Position numbers and translations under genes: made by a program. From Bin55 sp963667455 (GTDB taxonomy: Bacteria > Pseudomonadota > Gammaproteobacteria > Pseudomonadales > Azotimanducaceae), in the NCBI GenBank assembly GCA_963667455.2, contig CAXXFR010000031.1, positions 1 to 64,000 on the forward strand: a DNA stretch of 64,000 nt, given 5' to 3'. Position 1 is the stretch's first letter; every line of letters begins with the position of its first letter. The notes beneath the pieces are model-generated. The model made no database searches. It was not told where the DNA came from and saw only the letters and a list, made by a program, of their open reading frames with translations. This document shows positions 1 through 8,586 of this stretch, one piece after another.

Positions 1-1
1 C

Positions 2-572
2 TACTTGGACCGTCGAGGTGGAGATGGCGGCTACATGGTGATCTGCCAGGCACACAACAAAGAGGAACAACAGACCATCCGGCAACGAGCGCTGGACAAC
101 GGGATTCGCATTGCACACGAAGGTGATCGATCCAACTGGAAACATCTGCCAGATCCATCCCAGAGACATGGTTTCCTCGTTCTTTGAGATCGATTGGATG
201 GAAGAAAACGACTTCACTGGATCTTGGATGCCGGCAGGCGGCATGCAGTGGGAAGACAAAGTTGATCAGACATCCACAATCGACTATCTAGGCGTCGAAC
301 TTCAAAGCGATGATCCAGAGTTCGTTTCAAACCGTTGGAGCAAAGTCTCTGCTGAACCGGTTGAGTTGGTTGACGGAGAATTCCACATCCGGTTCAACAA
401 CGCAACGCTTCGATTCGTCGAGGCGAGCGACGGACGCGGCGCTGGTTTGGGAGGCTTGGACGTATTGGTTGCGGACCGGCAGGGAATACTGGATCGTGCC
501 CGAGAGCGGAATGCTTACGTGAACGACGATCAAGTTGTGCTTTGCGGCACACGCTTCTATCTCAAGGAGTGA
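2..572 (+). pseudogene. VOC/glyoxalase-family protein, 5'-partial, single-base frameshift
   Basis: Two overlapping reading frames together make one vicinal-oxygen-chelate type protein. Frame 2 runs from the window edge and gives GYMVICQA and then GIRIAHE, ending at base 121. Frame 3 continues from base 123 with VIDPTGNICQIHPRDM and FFEIDWM. Skipping G122 joins them into the usual glyoxalase-like pattern (GIR..E, then IHPRD, then EIDW), so one extra base is the simplest explanation. The remainder to the stop at 572 is uninterrupted and ends GTRFYLKE. The start lies upstream of the window. Substrate is unknown. The break may be a real mutation or an assembly error. It converges with the dioxygenase gene that ends at 683. 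Confidence 0.6.
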
Positions 573-682
573 GGCACTAGAGCGCACTTTCGAAACGTGC
601 TCTCGGAAGTAGCAGATGCCTAATTCTGGTTGCTACAGCACGTCTTGGCTGGTCGGTCGCCCCGCGTAGTCAAGTCCCTGAC

Positions 683-1744
683 TCAGCTACCCGCTGCATT
701 GATGCCGTCCCAATCCGACCAGTGATCGCACAGCTTTTCAGTTGAAGTTTTCCACGGGTCGTAGTCAATGGGGTAGTCGAGATACTGCCCGTAATAGCCT
801 CTGTCCAGATGATCACTGACACCGTGTCCTAGTCGTCGGGTGTTCTCATGAGGACTGCCTTCACGCCATCGTCGAATTCGGAAGTAGAGATTCATTCGCG
901 GATTGGGACCGAGATTCGGGGATGCCGTGTGCGGACACGAGTGAAGCGCAATCACCGCGTCTCCTTGCTGAAGCAGAACGGGCGTAAGGTACGGCCAAGG
1001 CCAGTTTTCCTCTTCGGGTTCTGCATCGAATCCAACTTCCATCGAATCCACTACAAGCTGAGGAAGCCCGTTCAAGTAGGGCTGACCGTTCGGGCGTGTC
1101 TTGATCCTCGGCCACCCGAATCCCTCTGGCCCGATCACTCCCCCGCTATCGCGTTGAAGGCGAAATGCCTCTTCGACTACCTCGTGCATCCCCTTCAAAA
1201 CGCTAAATTGACCATTGCCCGGCACGAGTTGATCATTGAGCGCGATACCAACCAGCACCGTGTAGCTACCTAAAGACATCGTGTGCCCCGGGTCTTGCCA
1301 CAGCAGTCCATCGTTCGAGCCGCGCTTGGTGTCGTAGGGACCAAAGAACCGATCAGAATCCACAGGCCGACCTCGCTGTTCATCGACTTCTTCAGAACTT
1401 GTCGGAATGGGACCCGACCAACTTCCATCGACATGTGGAATAGCACCTGCAAAACGGTCGTGCCCGGGAGTGACGGCGATCTGACAGCTGATTACATCGG
1501 GAAATGGACCGACTTCTGTCCGAAGGATGTCAGCTACGCAGGACTCTTCGAATAGACCGAAGACATGAGGATTCGTAGCTAGTTGCGCGGGTGCCAAAAT
1601 GCGACGCTCCGTGGCTGGCATCCCATCCAAGATCGTCTCTCTGGCTCTTTCGACCAACTTCTGCGGGACAGCTTCTCGAATGATCAAGAACCCGTTTGCC
1701 ACGAGCTCGTCTCGTTCGTCTTGGCTGATGGAAGTCGGATGCAT
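683..1744 (-). CDS. Phytanoyl-CoA dioxygenase (PhyH)-family Fe(II)/2-oxoglutarate oxygenase
   Basis: A 353-residue cytoplasmic protein of the PhyH fold, expected to use Fe(II), O2 and 2-oxoglutarate to hydroxylate a small organic substrate. The HxD iron motif is H104-V-D106, and a distal histidine lies in the ALHSCPHTASPN segment, followed by the R that would hold 2-oxoglutarate in RMNLYFRIRR. The ATG at 1744 is preferred over a TTG four codons upstream. It follows the stop of the preceding dioxygenase after a single base (TGA G ATG), so the two are probably translationally coupled. The substrate cannot be read from sequence. It is the last gene of the leftward glnS group. Confidence 0.8.
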   Translation of the reverse strand: MHPTSISQDERDELVANGFLIIREAVPQKLVERARETILDGMPATERRILAPAQLATNPHVFGLFEESCVADILRTEVGPFPDVISCQIAVTPGHDRFAGAIPHVDGSWSGPIPTSSEEVDEQRGRPVDSDRFFGPYDTKRGSNDGLLWQDPGHTMSLGSYTVLVGIALNDQLVPGNGQFSVLKGMHEVVEEAFRLQRDSGGVIGPEGFGWPRIKTRPNGQPYLNGLPQLVVDSMEVGFDAEPEEENWPWPYLTPVLLQQGDAVIALHSCPHTASPNLGPNPRMNLYFRIRRWREGSPHENTRRLGHGVSDHLDRGYYGQYLDYPIDYDPWKTSTEKLCDHWSDWDGINAAGS

Positions 1745-1745
1745 C

Positions 1746-2843
1746 TCAGATCCCAATGCTTCTTTGCTGATAGTTCAACATTTCCTCGGCGCGTTCCTCT
1801 TTACTCCAAGACTGTGTGGTTCGACCCATTGAAGGCTTGTAGCAATAGCTCTTCTCTTTCGGAAATCGTTGCTTCCGTGCGTCGATGGCTACATCGATCA
1901 GTCGACAACTCCGGTCAATGTACTCTGGCGTGTAAGGCTCTGGCCTCCACCCTTGGACATGCTCGACTGACGACCTACGATGAAATCCAAATACGTACGT
2001 GTAACGAGGCTTGTCAGAAGTGTTGGGGAAAGAGCCGTGAACGATTTGACGATTACATATCGCCACATCCCCGGGTCTACACAATAGAGGAACCGCTCCG
2101 TCCAGTCGATCAGAACCGGACTCTGATTGCATTTCTTTGAGGTCGGCTTTGCCACCTTTGTGAGTGCCCGGAACAACCCACAACGAGTTCTCAGGAAAAG
2201 TCTCGTTGAGGTTCACCATGAAATTGAATCCGTGCTTGCCTTGATCCAGATCTGTGCTCTCCCAGTGCGTCGTGCCGTCTTGATGCCAAGAAACGGCAGC
2301 ACCAAAACGAGGTTGCTTGAGCCATACCACTTCGCTGAAAGGGGTGAACTCGGGTCCATTGACCGCTTCAGTTAGCGCGAGCAACTGAGGGTGCGCATAG
2401 AGACGTAAAGCCGACTCCAAGAATTGAAGAATCCCTGCAATCTGCAGCAACACTTCGGTGGGTGCGTCGGAGGGTCGCTTCGGTTCCGACATCTTGACCG
2501 GATAACGGCTGTAGGTGAAGTCGGTTCCCCCATAGGGATCGGTCAACGGCTTCACAAAGCGAAAGAGTCTCCGCAAACTCTCGTCGTACGAAAATGATCG
2601 ACCCATTGCGTCAGTGGTCGCCGACGACGAAACTGGTGCTCGACTCAGCAGTTCGTCAAATTCCGACTGCAATTCGGACATCTCGACGTTTGAAATTGCC
2701 CCCTCCAGCACGTAGAAACCGTACTTCCAATAGGCTTCGAGAACGTCGGGGCTTACTCGACCATCGTCGTCGACATTCAACGGACCTCTATTTGGCAGAG
2801 CCATCGCCGCCTTCCTGCCTTGCTCAAAGATGTCTTCTTTCAT
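1746..2843 (-). CDS. Phytanoyl-CoA dioxygenase (PhyH)-family oxygenase
   Basis: A 365-residue Fe(II)/2-oxoglutarate dioxygenase with a complete active-site set: H187-Q-D189 in SWHQDGTTHW, distal H269 in IVHGSFPN and R280 in KPRYTYVFGFH. The ATG at 2843 directly abuts the TAG of the upstream dehydratase gene, and its own TGA is one base from the next start, so it sits in a tight operon. It is only distantly like the neighbouring 353-residue enzyme, so the pair looks like two different oxygenases rather than a recent duplication. Substrate unknown; a pathway for amino-acid-derived or secondary metabolites is conceivable from the adjoining dehydratase, but this is a guess. Confidence 0.85.
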   Translation of the reverse strand: MKEDIFEQGRKAAMALPNRGPLNVDDDGRVSPDVLEAYWKYGFYVLEGAISNVEMSELQSEFDELLSRAPVSSSATTDAMGRSFSYDESLRRLFRFVKPLTDPYGGTDFTYSRYPVKMSEPKRPSDAPTEVLLQIAGILQFLESALRLYAHPQLLALTEAVNGPEFTPFSEVVWLKQPRFGAAVSWHQDGTTHWESTDLDQGKHGFNFMVNLNETFPENSLWVVPGTHKGGKADLKEMQSESGSDRLDGAVPLLCRPGDVAICNRQIVHGSFPNTSDKPRYTYVFGFHRRSSVEHVQGWRPEPYTPEYIDRSCRLIDVAIDARKQRFPKEKSYCYKPSMGRTTQSWSKEERAEEMLNYQQRSIGI

Positions 2844-3816
2844 CTATTGCCTACCGAAACAGCTAGTTCTTGATCGGTTCATTGGGAATGCAAATGCAAC
2901 ATTACCACCTGAGAGGATTATCCCCACACGATTTCTCACCATGTCTGGATAACGCAAGATAGCCGCCAAAGGTACTGCACTCGAGGGTTCGACCACGATT
3001 TTCATGTGTTCCCAAATCAGTCTAGTGGCATCCAGAATCTCCTTATCAGAAAGCAGGAGCAATCGGAGTCTTCGTCTCGTAGAGCGTTTGAAAGGCAATG
3101 TCGCCGAGAGAAGATCGCAACCCATCAGCGATGGTTCTTGGCGGTCGAGGCGGCTGTCGTTTCCCTGTCGCCATCGATTCAAACGCATCGTCCGCCAACT
3201 CGGGCTCTCCGCAAACAACTCCCACTTCGCCCTGTGCAGCGATGATCGTACCTGTAGCCAATCCACCTCCGCCGACCGGCACCCAAATCTGGTCCAGTCC
3301 AGAAATTCGTTTGATCAGTTCCAGCGCTGCGGTTCCTTGCCCGGCAACAATAGCTGGGTCGTCATAGGGAGAAATGAACTTCGCAGAGTTAGAGCCAAGA
3401 AACTTTTCCAAAGTCGACTCGCGGCTGTCCAACTCAGCCCTACAGTCAATCATTGAAGCTCCGTATCGAGCAGTGTTCGCCCGTTTGAAGGGCGAAGCAT
3501 CTTCAGGAATTACGACATGGCAATCCAGACCTCGTTGCCGAGCAGCCCAAGCAAGTGCTGCACCGTGGTTGCCTGAAGAATGAGTAACCACAGCCGTGAC
3601 ATCGTTATCGAGACCAAGTACTGCATTCAGAGCTCCTCTAGCTTTGAACGCTCCGGTTTTTTGAAAGTTCTCACACTTGAAGAACAGCTCCGCCCCGGCC
3701 ATTTCATTCAAGGACTTGCACATGAATACCGGGCGTGCGATGAACGTAGGGGCGTAGACGCGACGAGGCTTCAACAACCGTCCTGTCGCGTTATCGCCAG
3801 TCACTTTGGTTTCCAT
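2844..3816 (-). pseudogene. PLP-dependent Ser/Thr dehydratase (or serine racemase), one-base frameshift
   Basis: A fold-type II PLP enzyme that would deaminate threonine or serine to a 2-oxo acid, or racemise serine. The N-terminal two thirds carry the PLP lysine K58 in GAFKARGA, SSGNHGAALA and the glycine loop VPVGGGGLATG. After IADGLRSSLGDIAFQTL the frame ends at a TGA (3046-3048), while the rest of the family pattern (SDKEI, LIWEHMKIVVEPSSAVPLAAIL, ILSGGN) continues in the next frame to 2844. Removing one G, complementary to C3060, gives exactly the spacing normal for the family. Either the gene is dead or the base is an assembly error. The start overlaps the 3' end of glnS by 16 bases. 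Confidence 0.75.
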
Positions 3817-5447
3817 CCATCTGCCAGAGGAACCGTTCGGTGGAACACCGGTTTTCCGCTAGTCGCAGCTTCATCTCTCCAGTAGTAGCCGATTCGTTCG
3901 AACTGGAATCGTCTCCCCGACGACTCGGCCACGGCACGTTCCACCAATCCTTGCGATACAACGATGGACTCGTCCGATAGTTCTTCTTCCAACGAACCCC
4001 GTCCGGGATTTCGAATCTTGAACAAGTGGCTGTAGTCCATCATTTCGATCGGAACTGCGTTTACGTCCGACACAAACTGAATGACCCCCTTGGGTTTCAA
4101 TCCGCTCGTGTCTTCACCACTCTTGGAATCAGGGAAATACCTTGCTTTCAGTCTCGTCACTTCTCCGTCTTCGTCGCGCACAACCTCGTCACACTGAATG
4201 ATGAATCCATAGCGCAACCGAACCAATCCATTTGGCACGAGCCTCCGGTACTTGGGAGGTGGATCGTCCGAGAAATCGGATCGATCGATATAGATGGTCG
4301 AACCAAACGATAGGCATCGACTACCCAACGATTTGTTCCGAACATGCCAAGGGCCTTCAAGCTCTACATCGTCCCCTTCGAAATTGGTTATTTCAACCGG
4401 TAGTGGATCACGAATGGCCATGCCTCTCCGAGTGGAGTCTTCCAAGGTGGAGCGAACACAAAAATCGAGGAGTTCGGTCTCGATCAGGGTGTCTTGCTTA
4501 GTAACGCCGATTCGACGACAGAAGTCTCGAATCGCGGCGGGTGGAACCCCTCGCCTGCGAAGCCCCGCAAGCGTCGGCATTCGCGGATCGTCCCAACCGT
4601 CCACGTGGTCTTCTTCCACAAGCCGCGCCATTCGCCGTTTCGACATCACGTTGTATTCCAAGCCCAGCCGAGCAAACTCGATCTGAGGCGGGTGAAAGTT
4701 GACGTTGATGTTGTCCAGAACCCAATCGTAGAGCGGACGATGGTCTTCGAACTCGAGGGTGCACAGTGAATGAGTAATACCCTCCAATGCATCGCAGATG
4801 CAATGGGTAAAGTCGTACATTGGGTAGATGCACCATTCGGAACCCGTTCGATGATGTTCCGCGTGAATGATTCGATACAGGACCGGATCCCGCAGATTGA
4901 CGTTGGGTGAAGCCATGTCGATCTTGGCTCGCAACACACGTGCACCATTCTCAAACTCTCCCGCCCGCATTCTTCGGAACAATTCGAGGTTTTCTTCAAT
5001 CGACCTGTTGCGATGCGGACTCTCGGTTCCTGGCGAAGTGAGAGTCCCTCTAGTTTCTCGGATCTGTTCGGAGTTCAAATCGCAGACAAATGCCTTCTCC
5101 CGAGCAATCAGCTCTTCGGCAAAGTCGTAAAGCTGGGGGAAATAGTCCGATGCGAAGGTCAAGCATTCTTTCCAATCGAAGCCCAACCACTTGATATCTC
5201 GCTGAATAGATTCGACGTACTCGGTGCTCTCGCTCAGTGGGTTCGTATCATCGAACCGCAAGTAAGTGATACCTTCAAATTCGTCGGCGATGCCAAAATT
5301 CAAGCAAATGGACTTTGCGTGACCAATGTGCAGAAATCCATTCGGCTCGGGTGGAAACCGAGTCGTCACTTGGAACGGCAACCGTTCTTCACGTATGTCT
5401 GCGCGAATTCGATTGCGGATGAAGTCGCGCAGGTCTTCGTTCTTCAT
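3801..5447 (-). CDS. glnS: Glutaminyl-tRNA synthetase
   Basis: A 548-residue class I aminoacyl-tRNA synthetase that charges tRNA-Gln with glutamine in the cytoplasm; length matches E. coli GlnRS (about 554). The HIGH motif is at residues 40-43 (FLHIGHAKS), and the KMSKS-type loop reads VMSKRR around M268. The family block GSEWCIYPMYDFTHCICDALEGI is present, followed by the two beta-barrel anticodon-binding domains with GVIQFVSD and YYWRDEA near the end. The start MKNEDLRDF is the only sensible ATG. The gene is divergent from the lipoprotein gene at 5534 and heads the group that includes the dehydratase and two dioxygenases. GlnRS is typical of Gamma/Betaproteobacteria rather than of bacteria that use the amidotransferase route. 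Confidence 0.97.
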   Translation of the reverse strand: MKNEDLRDFIRNRIRADIREERLPFQVTTRFPPEPNGFLHIGHAKSICLNFGIADEFEGITYLRFDDTNPLSESTEYVESIQRDIKWLGFDWKECLTFASDYFPQLYDFAEELIAREKAFVCDLNSEQIRETRGTLTSPGTESPHRNRSIEENLELFRRMRAGEFENGARVLRAKIDMASPNVNLRDPVLYRIIHAEHHRTGSEWCIYPMYDFTHCICDALEGITHSLCTLEFEDHRPLYDWVLDNINVNFHPPQIEFARLGLEYNVMSKRRMARLVEEDHVDGWDDPRMPTLAGLRRRGVPPAAIRDFCRRIGVTKQDTLIETELLDFCVRSTLEDSTRRGMAIRDPLPVEITNFEGDDVELEGPWHVRNKSLGSRCLSFGSTIYIDRSDFSDDPPPKYRRLVPNGLVRLRYGFIIQCDEVVRDEDGEVTRLKARYFPDSKSGEDTSGLKPKGVIQFVSDVNAVPIEMMDYSHLFKIRNPGRGSLEEELSDESIVVSQGLVERAVAESSGRRFQFERIGYYWRDEAATSGKPVFHRTVPLADGWKPK

Positions 5448-5533
5448 TTTTCAAATTGTAGGAAGCACTCGTATTGGATACCGCGGCATGCCGTCGCTGG
5501 CGAAGATATTTTGCGTGGCATTCCAACAGCACG

Positions 5534-6937
5534 ATGAACGTCAACGCTCTCATCGCTTCAGCACTGCTCGCCGTCGTTCTGTTAAGCCTCAGTGGCTGTG
5601 GCAACAGTAGCCAAGACCCGTTAATTGACCAGCTAATCAGCTCTAAGTTCGGGACTCGCCACTACGAAATGGATTTCCGAGGAACCAGAGTGGGTGTGCT
5701 ACAAACCAGCGTCGCTCAATCGAGCTACTACACAATCCAAGTCGACAATCGATTTTGGTTCGCATCCACCCAAGACACCCAGCTAGAAGTTCGCCAATCT
5801 TTGAACTTTTCGGCTGAACCTCCTTTCGAGCTAATTGAAGCCACCCACGAGAGATACGCAGCTCCGAATACAGATCCCTACGAGACTCATCGAATTGCTC
5901 GATCAGGGGACTCCCTGGTGGTTTATCGTTTGAATCAACCCGATTCGAAATTGGCTTCTGATTTCGGCTTGAGGGAGTACCTAGGACTTGAGATTGGAAT
6001 TTCCAAGGAAGACCTGCGAGCAGGGGACTCCGTTTCTGCAACTAGCCTTGATGTCGGTCGCGGACAACTTGGGAGCCAGAAGTGGGTTGTCGAGGACTAC
6101 ACATCGGACAGCATCCAATTGCGTTCCGCAGATGGTTCACGTTCAACGTTGAGCCGAAGTTCCGAAGGCTTCGAACTGATTTCTTCGACGGACCGCAGCG
6201 GATTCACGTTGCAACGTATTGACACAGCTTCGGAGTCGATGCTTGAGCTTCATGTTCCCATCTACGCCATTCCATCAGGTATCGTCGTTGATCGCCCCAT
6301 TGAACGGCAAGCAGAGCTGAAGTTGCTCGAACTCCAAGTCGCGTTCTCGAACCAGAATGCTGGTCCGTGGGAGCAACTTCTCACCGACAGCGACAACCTC
6401 GTCTTGACAAGAGAGGGAGTGCTTCTTAACAGGTCAAAATCCAAAACATCGCAATTCACACCGAGAAATCGCGACGCTCAACTGGAACAAGTGAAGCAAC
6501 TGGCGTCAAGTGCCACAAGTGGGCTTCGCAAAGAGGAAGACAAGCTCTCAGCCTTGGTCTCGTTCACGCACGAGTACGTTCAATATGCGGAAACTCCAGA
6601 TCCTCGCTCAGTTGTGGCTACATTGGAGAACCGTCAGGGAGACTGTTCAGAAATTGCGAATCTCTTCAGTGCGCTGGCCAATGCTTCCGGATTGGCCGCA
6701 CGAACTGTATATGGGCTAGCCTACGATGCACAGTCCTCGACGTTTAGGATTCACGCATGGAACGAAGTGCTACTGAATTCCGGAAGGGCTCGGCTAGTAG
6801 ATGCCACATGGAATCAACTTGTCGCGGATCCAACTCACATTGAGTTTCCGAACGGCTATGTGCATGATGTTCTTCCCACACTCGAAAACATGCGACTGAT
6901 CGTGGTACGTACTGAGTACGCCCTCAAAGAGTCTTGA
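5534..6937 (+). CDS. Lipoprotein with C-terminal transglutaminase-like domain
   Basis: A 467-residue protein. The ATG at 5534 begins a lipoprotein signal peptide with a lipobox ending LSGC (Cys around residue 22), so it is probably anchored to a membrane on the periplasmic side. The first 300 residues are beta-rich and unassigned. The C-terminal part has the transglutaminase/papain-like triad in the right order: C371 in GDCSE, H407 in RIHAWNE and D423 in LVDATW. Such proteins in bacteria are usually cysteine peptidases or transglutaminases acting on envelope proteins. The longer reading frame from a TTG at 5474 would spoil the signal peptide. Divergent from glnS with an 86-base gap. Confidence 0.85.
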   Translation: MNVNALIASALLAVVLLSLSGCGNSSQDPLIDQLISSKFGTRHYEMDFRGTRVGVLQTSVAQSSYYTIQVDNRFWFASTQDTQLEVRQSLNFSAEPPFELIEATHERYAAPNTDPYETHRIARSGDSLVVYRLNQPDSKLASDFGLREYLGLEIGISKEDLRAGDSVSATSLDVGRGQLGSQKWVVEDYTSDSIQLRSADGSRSTLSRSSEGFELISSTDRSGFTLQRIDTASESMLELHVPIYAIPSGIVVDRPIERQAELKLLELQVAFSNQNAGPWEQLLTDSDNLVLTREGVLLNRSKSKTSQFTPRNRDAQLEQVKQLASSATSGLRKEEDKLSALVSFTHEYVQYAETPDPRSVVATLENRQGDCSEIANLFSALANASGLAARTVYGLAYDAQSSTFRIHAWNEVLLNSGRARLVDATWNQLVADPTHIEFPNGYVHDVLPTLENMRLIVVRTEYALKES

Positions 6938-7017
6938 AAGCAACGGCAACTCTTGGTTCAATTCCTCTCATCGTGCACGCTTGCGCCCTACTCCAAATGA
7001 CTAAAGGAACCGACTGA

Positions 7018-8019
7018 ATGAAATCTCGCGAAATCCAACTGAACTCCAGACCCATCGGCATGCCGAAACCCGACGACTTCAATGTTGTGGAAGTCGACCT
7101 CCCGGATCCAGGAACAGACGAGGTGCTGGTCAAGAACGTTAGTCTGACGGTCGATCCCTACATGCGTGGCCGCATGGTCGACCGGCAGTCCTATGTCCCC
7201 GGATTTCAACTCAACGAGACGTTGACCGGTGGAGCAATCGGAAGGGTCGAGGCATCCAACCATCCAGAATTCAGTGTAGGAGACTACGTCGAGAGCCACT
7301 TGGGCTGGCGTGAGGCATTTGTATCTCCAGCGCGAGGCCTCAGAAAGATCGGAGAACTGAAGGCACCTCCGTCAGCGTACTTGGGTGTACTCGGTATGCC
7401 TGGCATGACGGCGTATGTTGGTCTGCTTGATGTCGGAGAGCTCCGAGAGGGTGAGACGGTATTCGTTTCGGGAGCCGCCGGTGCTGTGGGAAGCGCAGTC
7501 GGACAAATCGCCAAAATCAAGAATTGCACAGCTGTCGGCAGTGCGGGAAGTCCCGATAAAGTACGGCACCTCACCGAAGACTTGGGATTTGATCATGCCT
7601 TCGACTATCACGACGGACATCTGGAGCGACAGATTTTCAAGGGTGCACCACAAGGAGTTGACGTCTACTTTGACAATGTCGGCGGTGATCACCTACAAGC
7701 AGCGCTGAATTGCATGCGACCCAACGGTCGGTTGCCGCTGTGTGGAGCGATTTCCATCTACAACGCAACCGCACCGGTGCCCGGACCAAACAATCTTGCC
7801 ATCGCCATCGGATCTCAACTCACCCTCAAAGGCTTCATCGTGTCGAACTACAACCATTTGAGAGCCGACTTCATGCGTGATATGACCGAGTGGGTGCAAC
7901 AAGAGAAGGTCAAGTACCGAGAGACTGTGTTCAATGGGATCGAGCACATGCCCGAAGCATTCATCGGACTTTTCACCGGTGCGAATACCGGCAAGATGAT
8001 CGTCAACCTCGACGATTGA
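7018..8019 (+). CDS. NADP-dependent MDR-family oxidoreductase (zinc-independent, YncB/curcumin-reductase type)
   Basis: A 333-residue medium-chain reductase of the quinone/alkenal double-bond reductase branch, expected to reduce alpha,beta-unsaturated carbonyls with NADPH in the cytoplasm. Evidence: substrate-domain signature DPYMRGRM near residue 49, the nucleotide-binding loop VSGAAGAVGSAVGQ around residues 155-168, FDNVGGDHLQAAL and GKMIVNL at the end. There are no structural-zinc cysteines, as expected for this branch. It follows the lipoprotein gene by 80 bases on the same strand, and the small unknown gene at 8039 follows closely. Confidence 0.9.
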   Translation: MKSREIQLNSRPIGMPKPDDFNVVEVDLPDPGTDEVLVKNVSLTVDPYMRGRMVDRQSYVPGFQLNETLTGGAIGRVEASNHPEFSVGDYVESHLGWREAFVSPARGLRKIGELKAPPSAYLGVLGMPGMTAYVGLLDVGELREGETVFVSGAAGAVGSAVGQIAKIKNCTAVGSAGSPDKVRHLTEDLGFDHAFDYHDGHLERQIFKGAPQGVDVYFDNVGGDHLQAALNCMRPNGRLPLCGAISIYNATAPVPGPNNLAIAIGSQLTLKGFIVSNYNHLRADFMRDMTEWVQQEKVKYRETVFNGIEHMPEAFIGLFTGANTGKMIVNLDD

Positions 8020-8038
8020 ACCACCGCGTCTGACGGAC

Positions 8039-8449
8039 TTGGAATCCAGCGACCTGCTACTGCGTCTCGATCCTGTCTTGACGCAAATGGAAAGCAACTC
8101 AGCGGTGACTGAGTCTTTCCTCGATAAGAACAGATACCGACTGTACCTGAGCACTCTTTGGTCCAACCTTGTCATGGAGCCCGATCAATTAGGGCTAGCG
8201 ATCGAGGACCTCGAGCAAGTGTTCGACTTGCTCAACGAACGCGCCCGGGACGTGCTTGGCGGTGAGGATCCTATACGAGAGTCCTTCCAATTCATTTCAA
8301 GCAGTGCCGGCGAGCGAGAGATGGCCAAGGCCAAACTGACCCGAAATCACCGAGACCTCTTGACTTATTTCTCGTCGATGATTCTCAATCCCGATGCTCA
8401 CAAAAAATGGATGGACGAAGTCCGACGAGACAACACCCGTTTTCGTTGA
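8039..8449 (+). CDS. Hypothetical alpha-helical protein
   Basis: A 136-residue soluble protein, if the TTG at 8039 is used, or 120 residues from the ATG at 8087 (MESNSAVTES). No family was recognised. It is charged and largely helical (for example AIEDLEQVFDLLNERARDVL and KLTRNHRDLLTYFSSM) with no signal peptide or membrane segment. Only 19 bases separate it from the oxidoreductase stop, so it is probably co-transcribed. Codon use resembles the neighbours, which supports a real gene. Function unknown. Confidence 0.6.
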   Translation: MESSDLLLRLDPVLTQMESNSAVTESFLDKNRYRLYLSTLWSNLVMEPDQLGLAIEDLEQVFDLLNERARDVLGGEDPIRESFQFISSSAGEREMAKAKLTRNHRDLLTYFSSMILNPDAHKKWMDEVRRDNTRFR

Positions 8450-8529
8450 CTGCTGGGACATCTTCCCCTAGTCCAAGCGATCTCTAATTGAGAATCAGCA
8501 CATGTCCCAAACTGTACGCACAGAGTAGG

Positions 8530-8559
8530 TTGACAACGTTGTCATAAATAGTTTGTAAT
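8530..8559 (+). promoter_or_regulatory. Predicted sigma-70 promoter of the first TonB receptor
   Basis: A -35 TTGACA at 8530-8535 is followed after 18 bases by TGTAAT at 8554-8559, giving a likely start near 8566 and a short leader before the ATG at 8587. The -35 box lies inside the palindromic operator, so a bound repressor would block RNA polymerase directly. Confidence 0.6.
8531..8544. promoter_or_regulatory. LacI-family operator
   Basis: A perfect 14-bp palindrome, TGACAACGTTGTCA, with the central CG flanked by AA/TT that is typical of LacI-family operators. It overlaps the -35 box of the TonB receptor. The obvious cognate protein is the LacI-type regulator encoded at 11404-12426, which would release the site when the sugar is present. 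No second copy of this site was noticed before the regulator gene itself. Confidence 0.7.
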
Positions 8560-8586
8560 GGTCGAACTCATACATTGGATCGACAA

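Noticed and set aside
573..682. Weak hairpin after the VOC gene (GAGCGC ... GTGCTC)
   Set aside because: Only about six pairs including a G-T pair, with no T-run, so not called a terminator.
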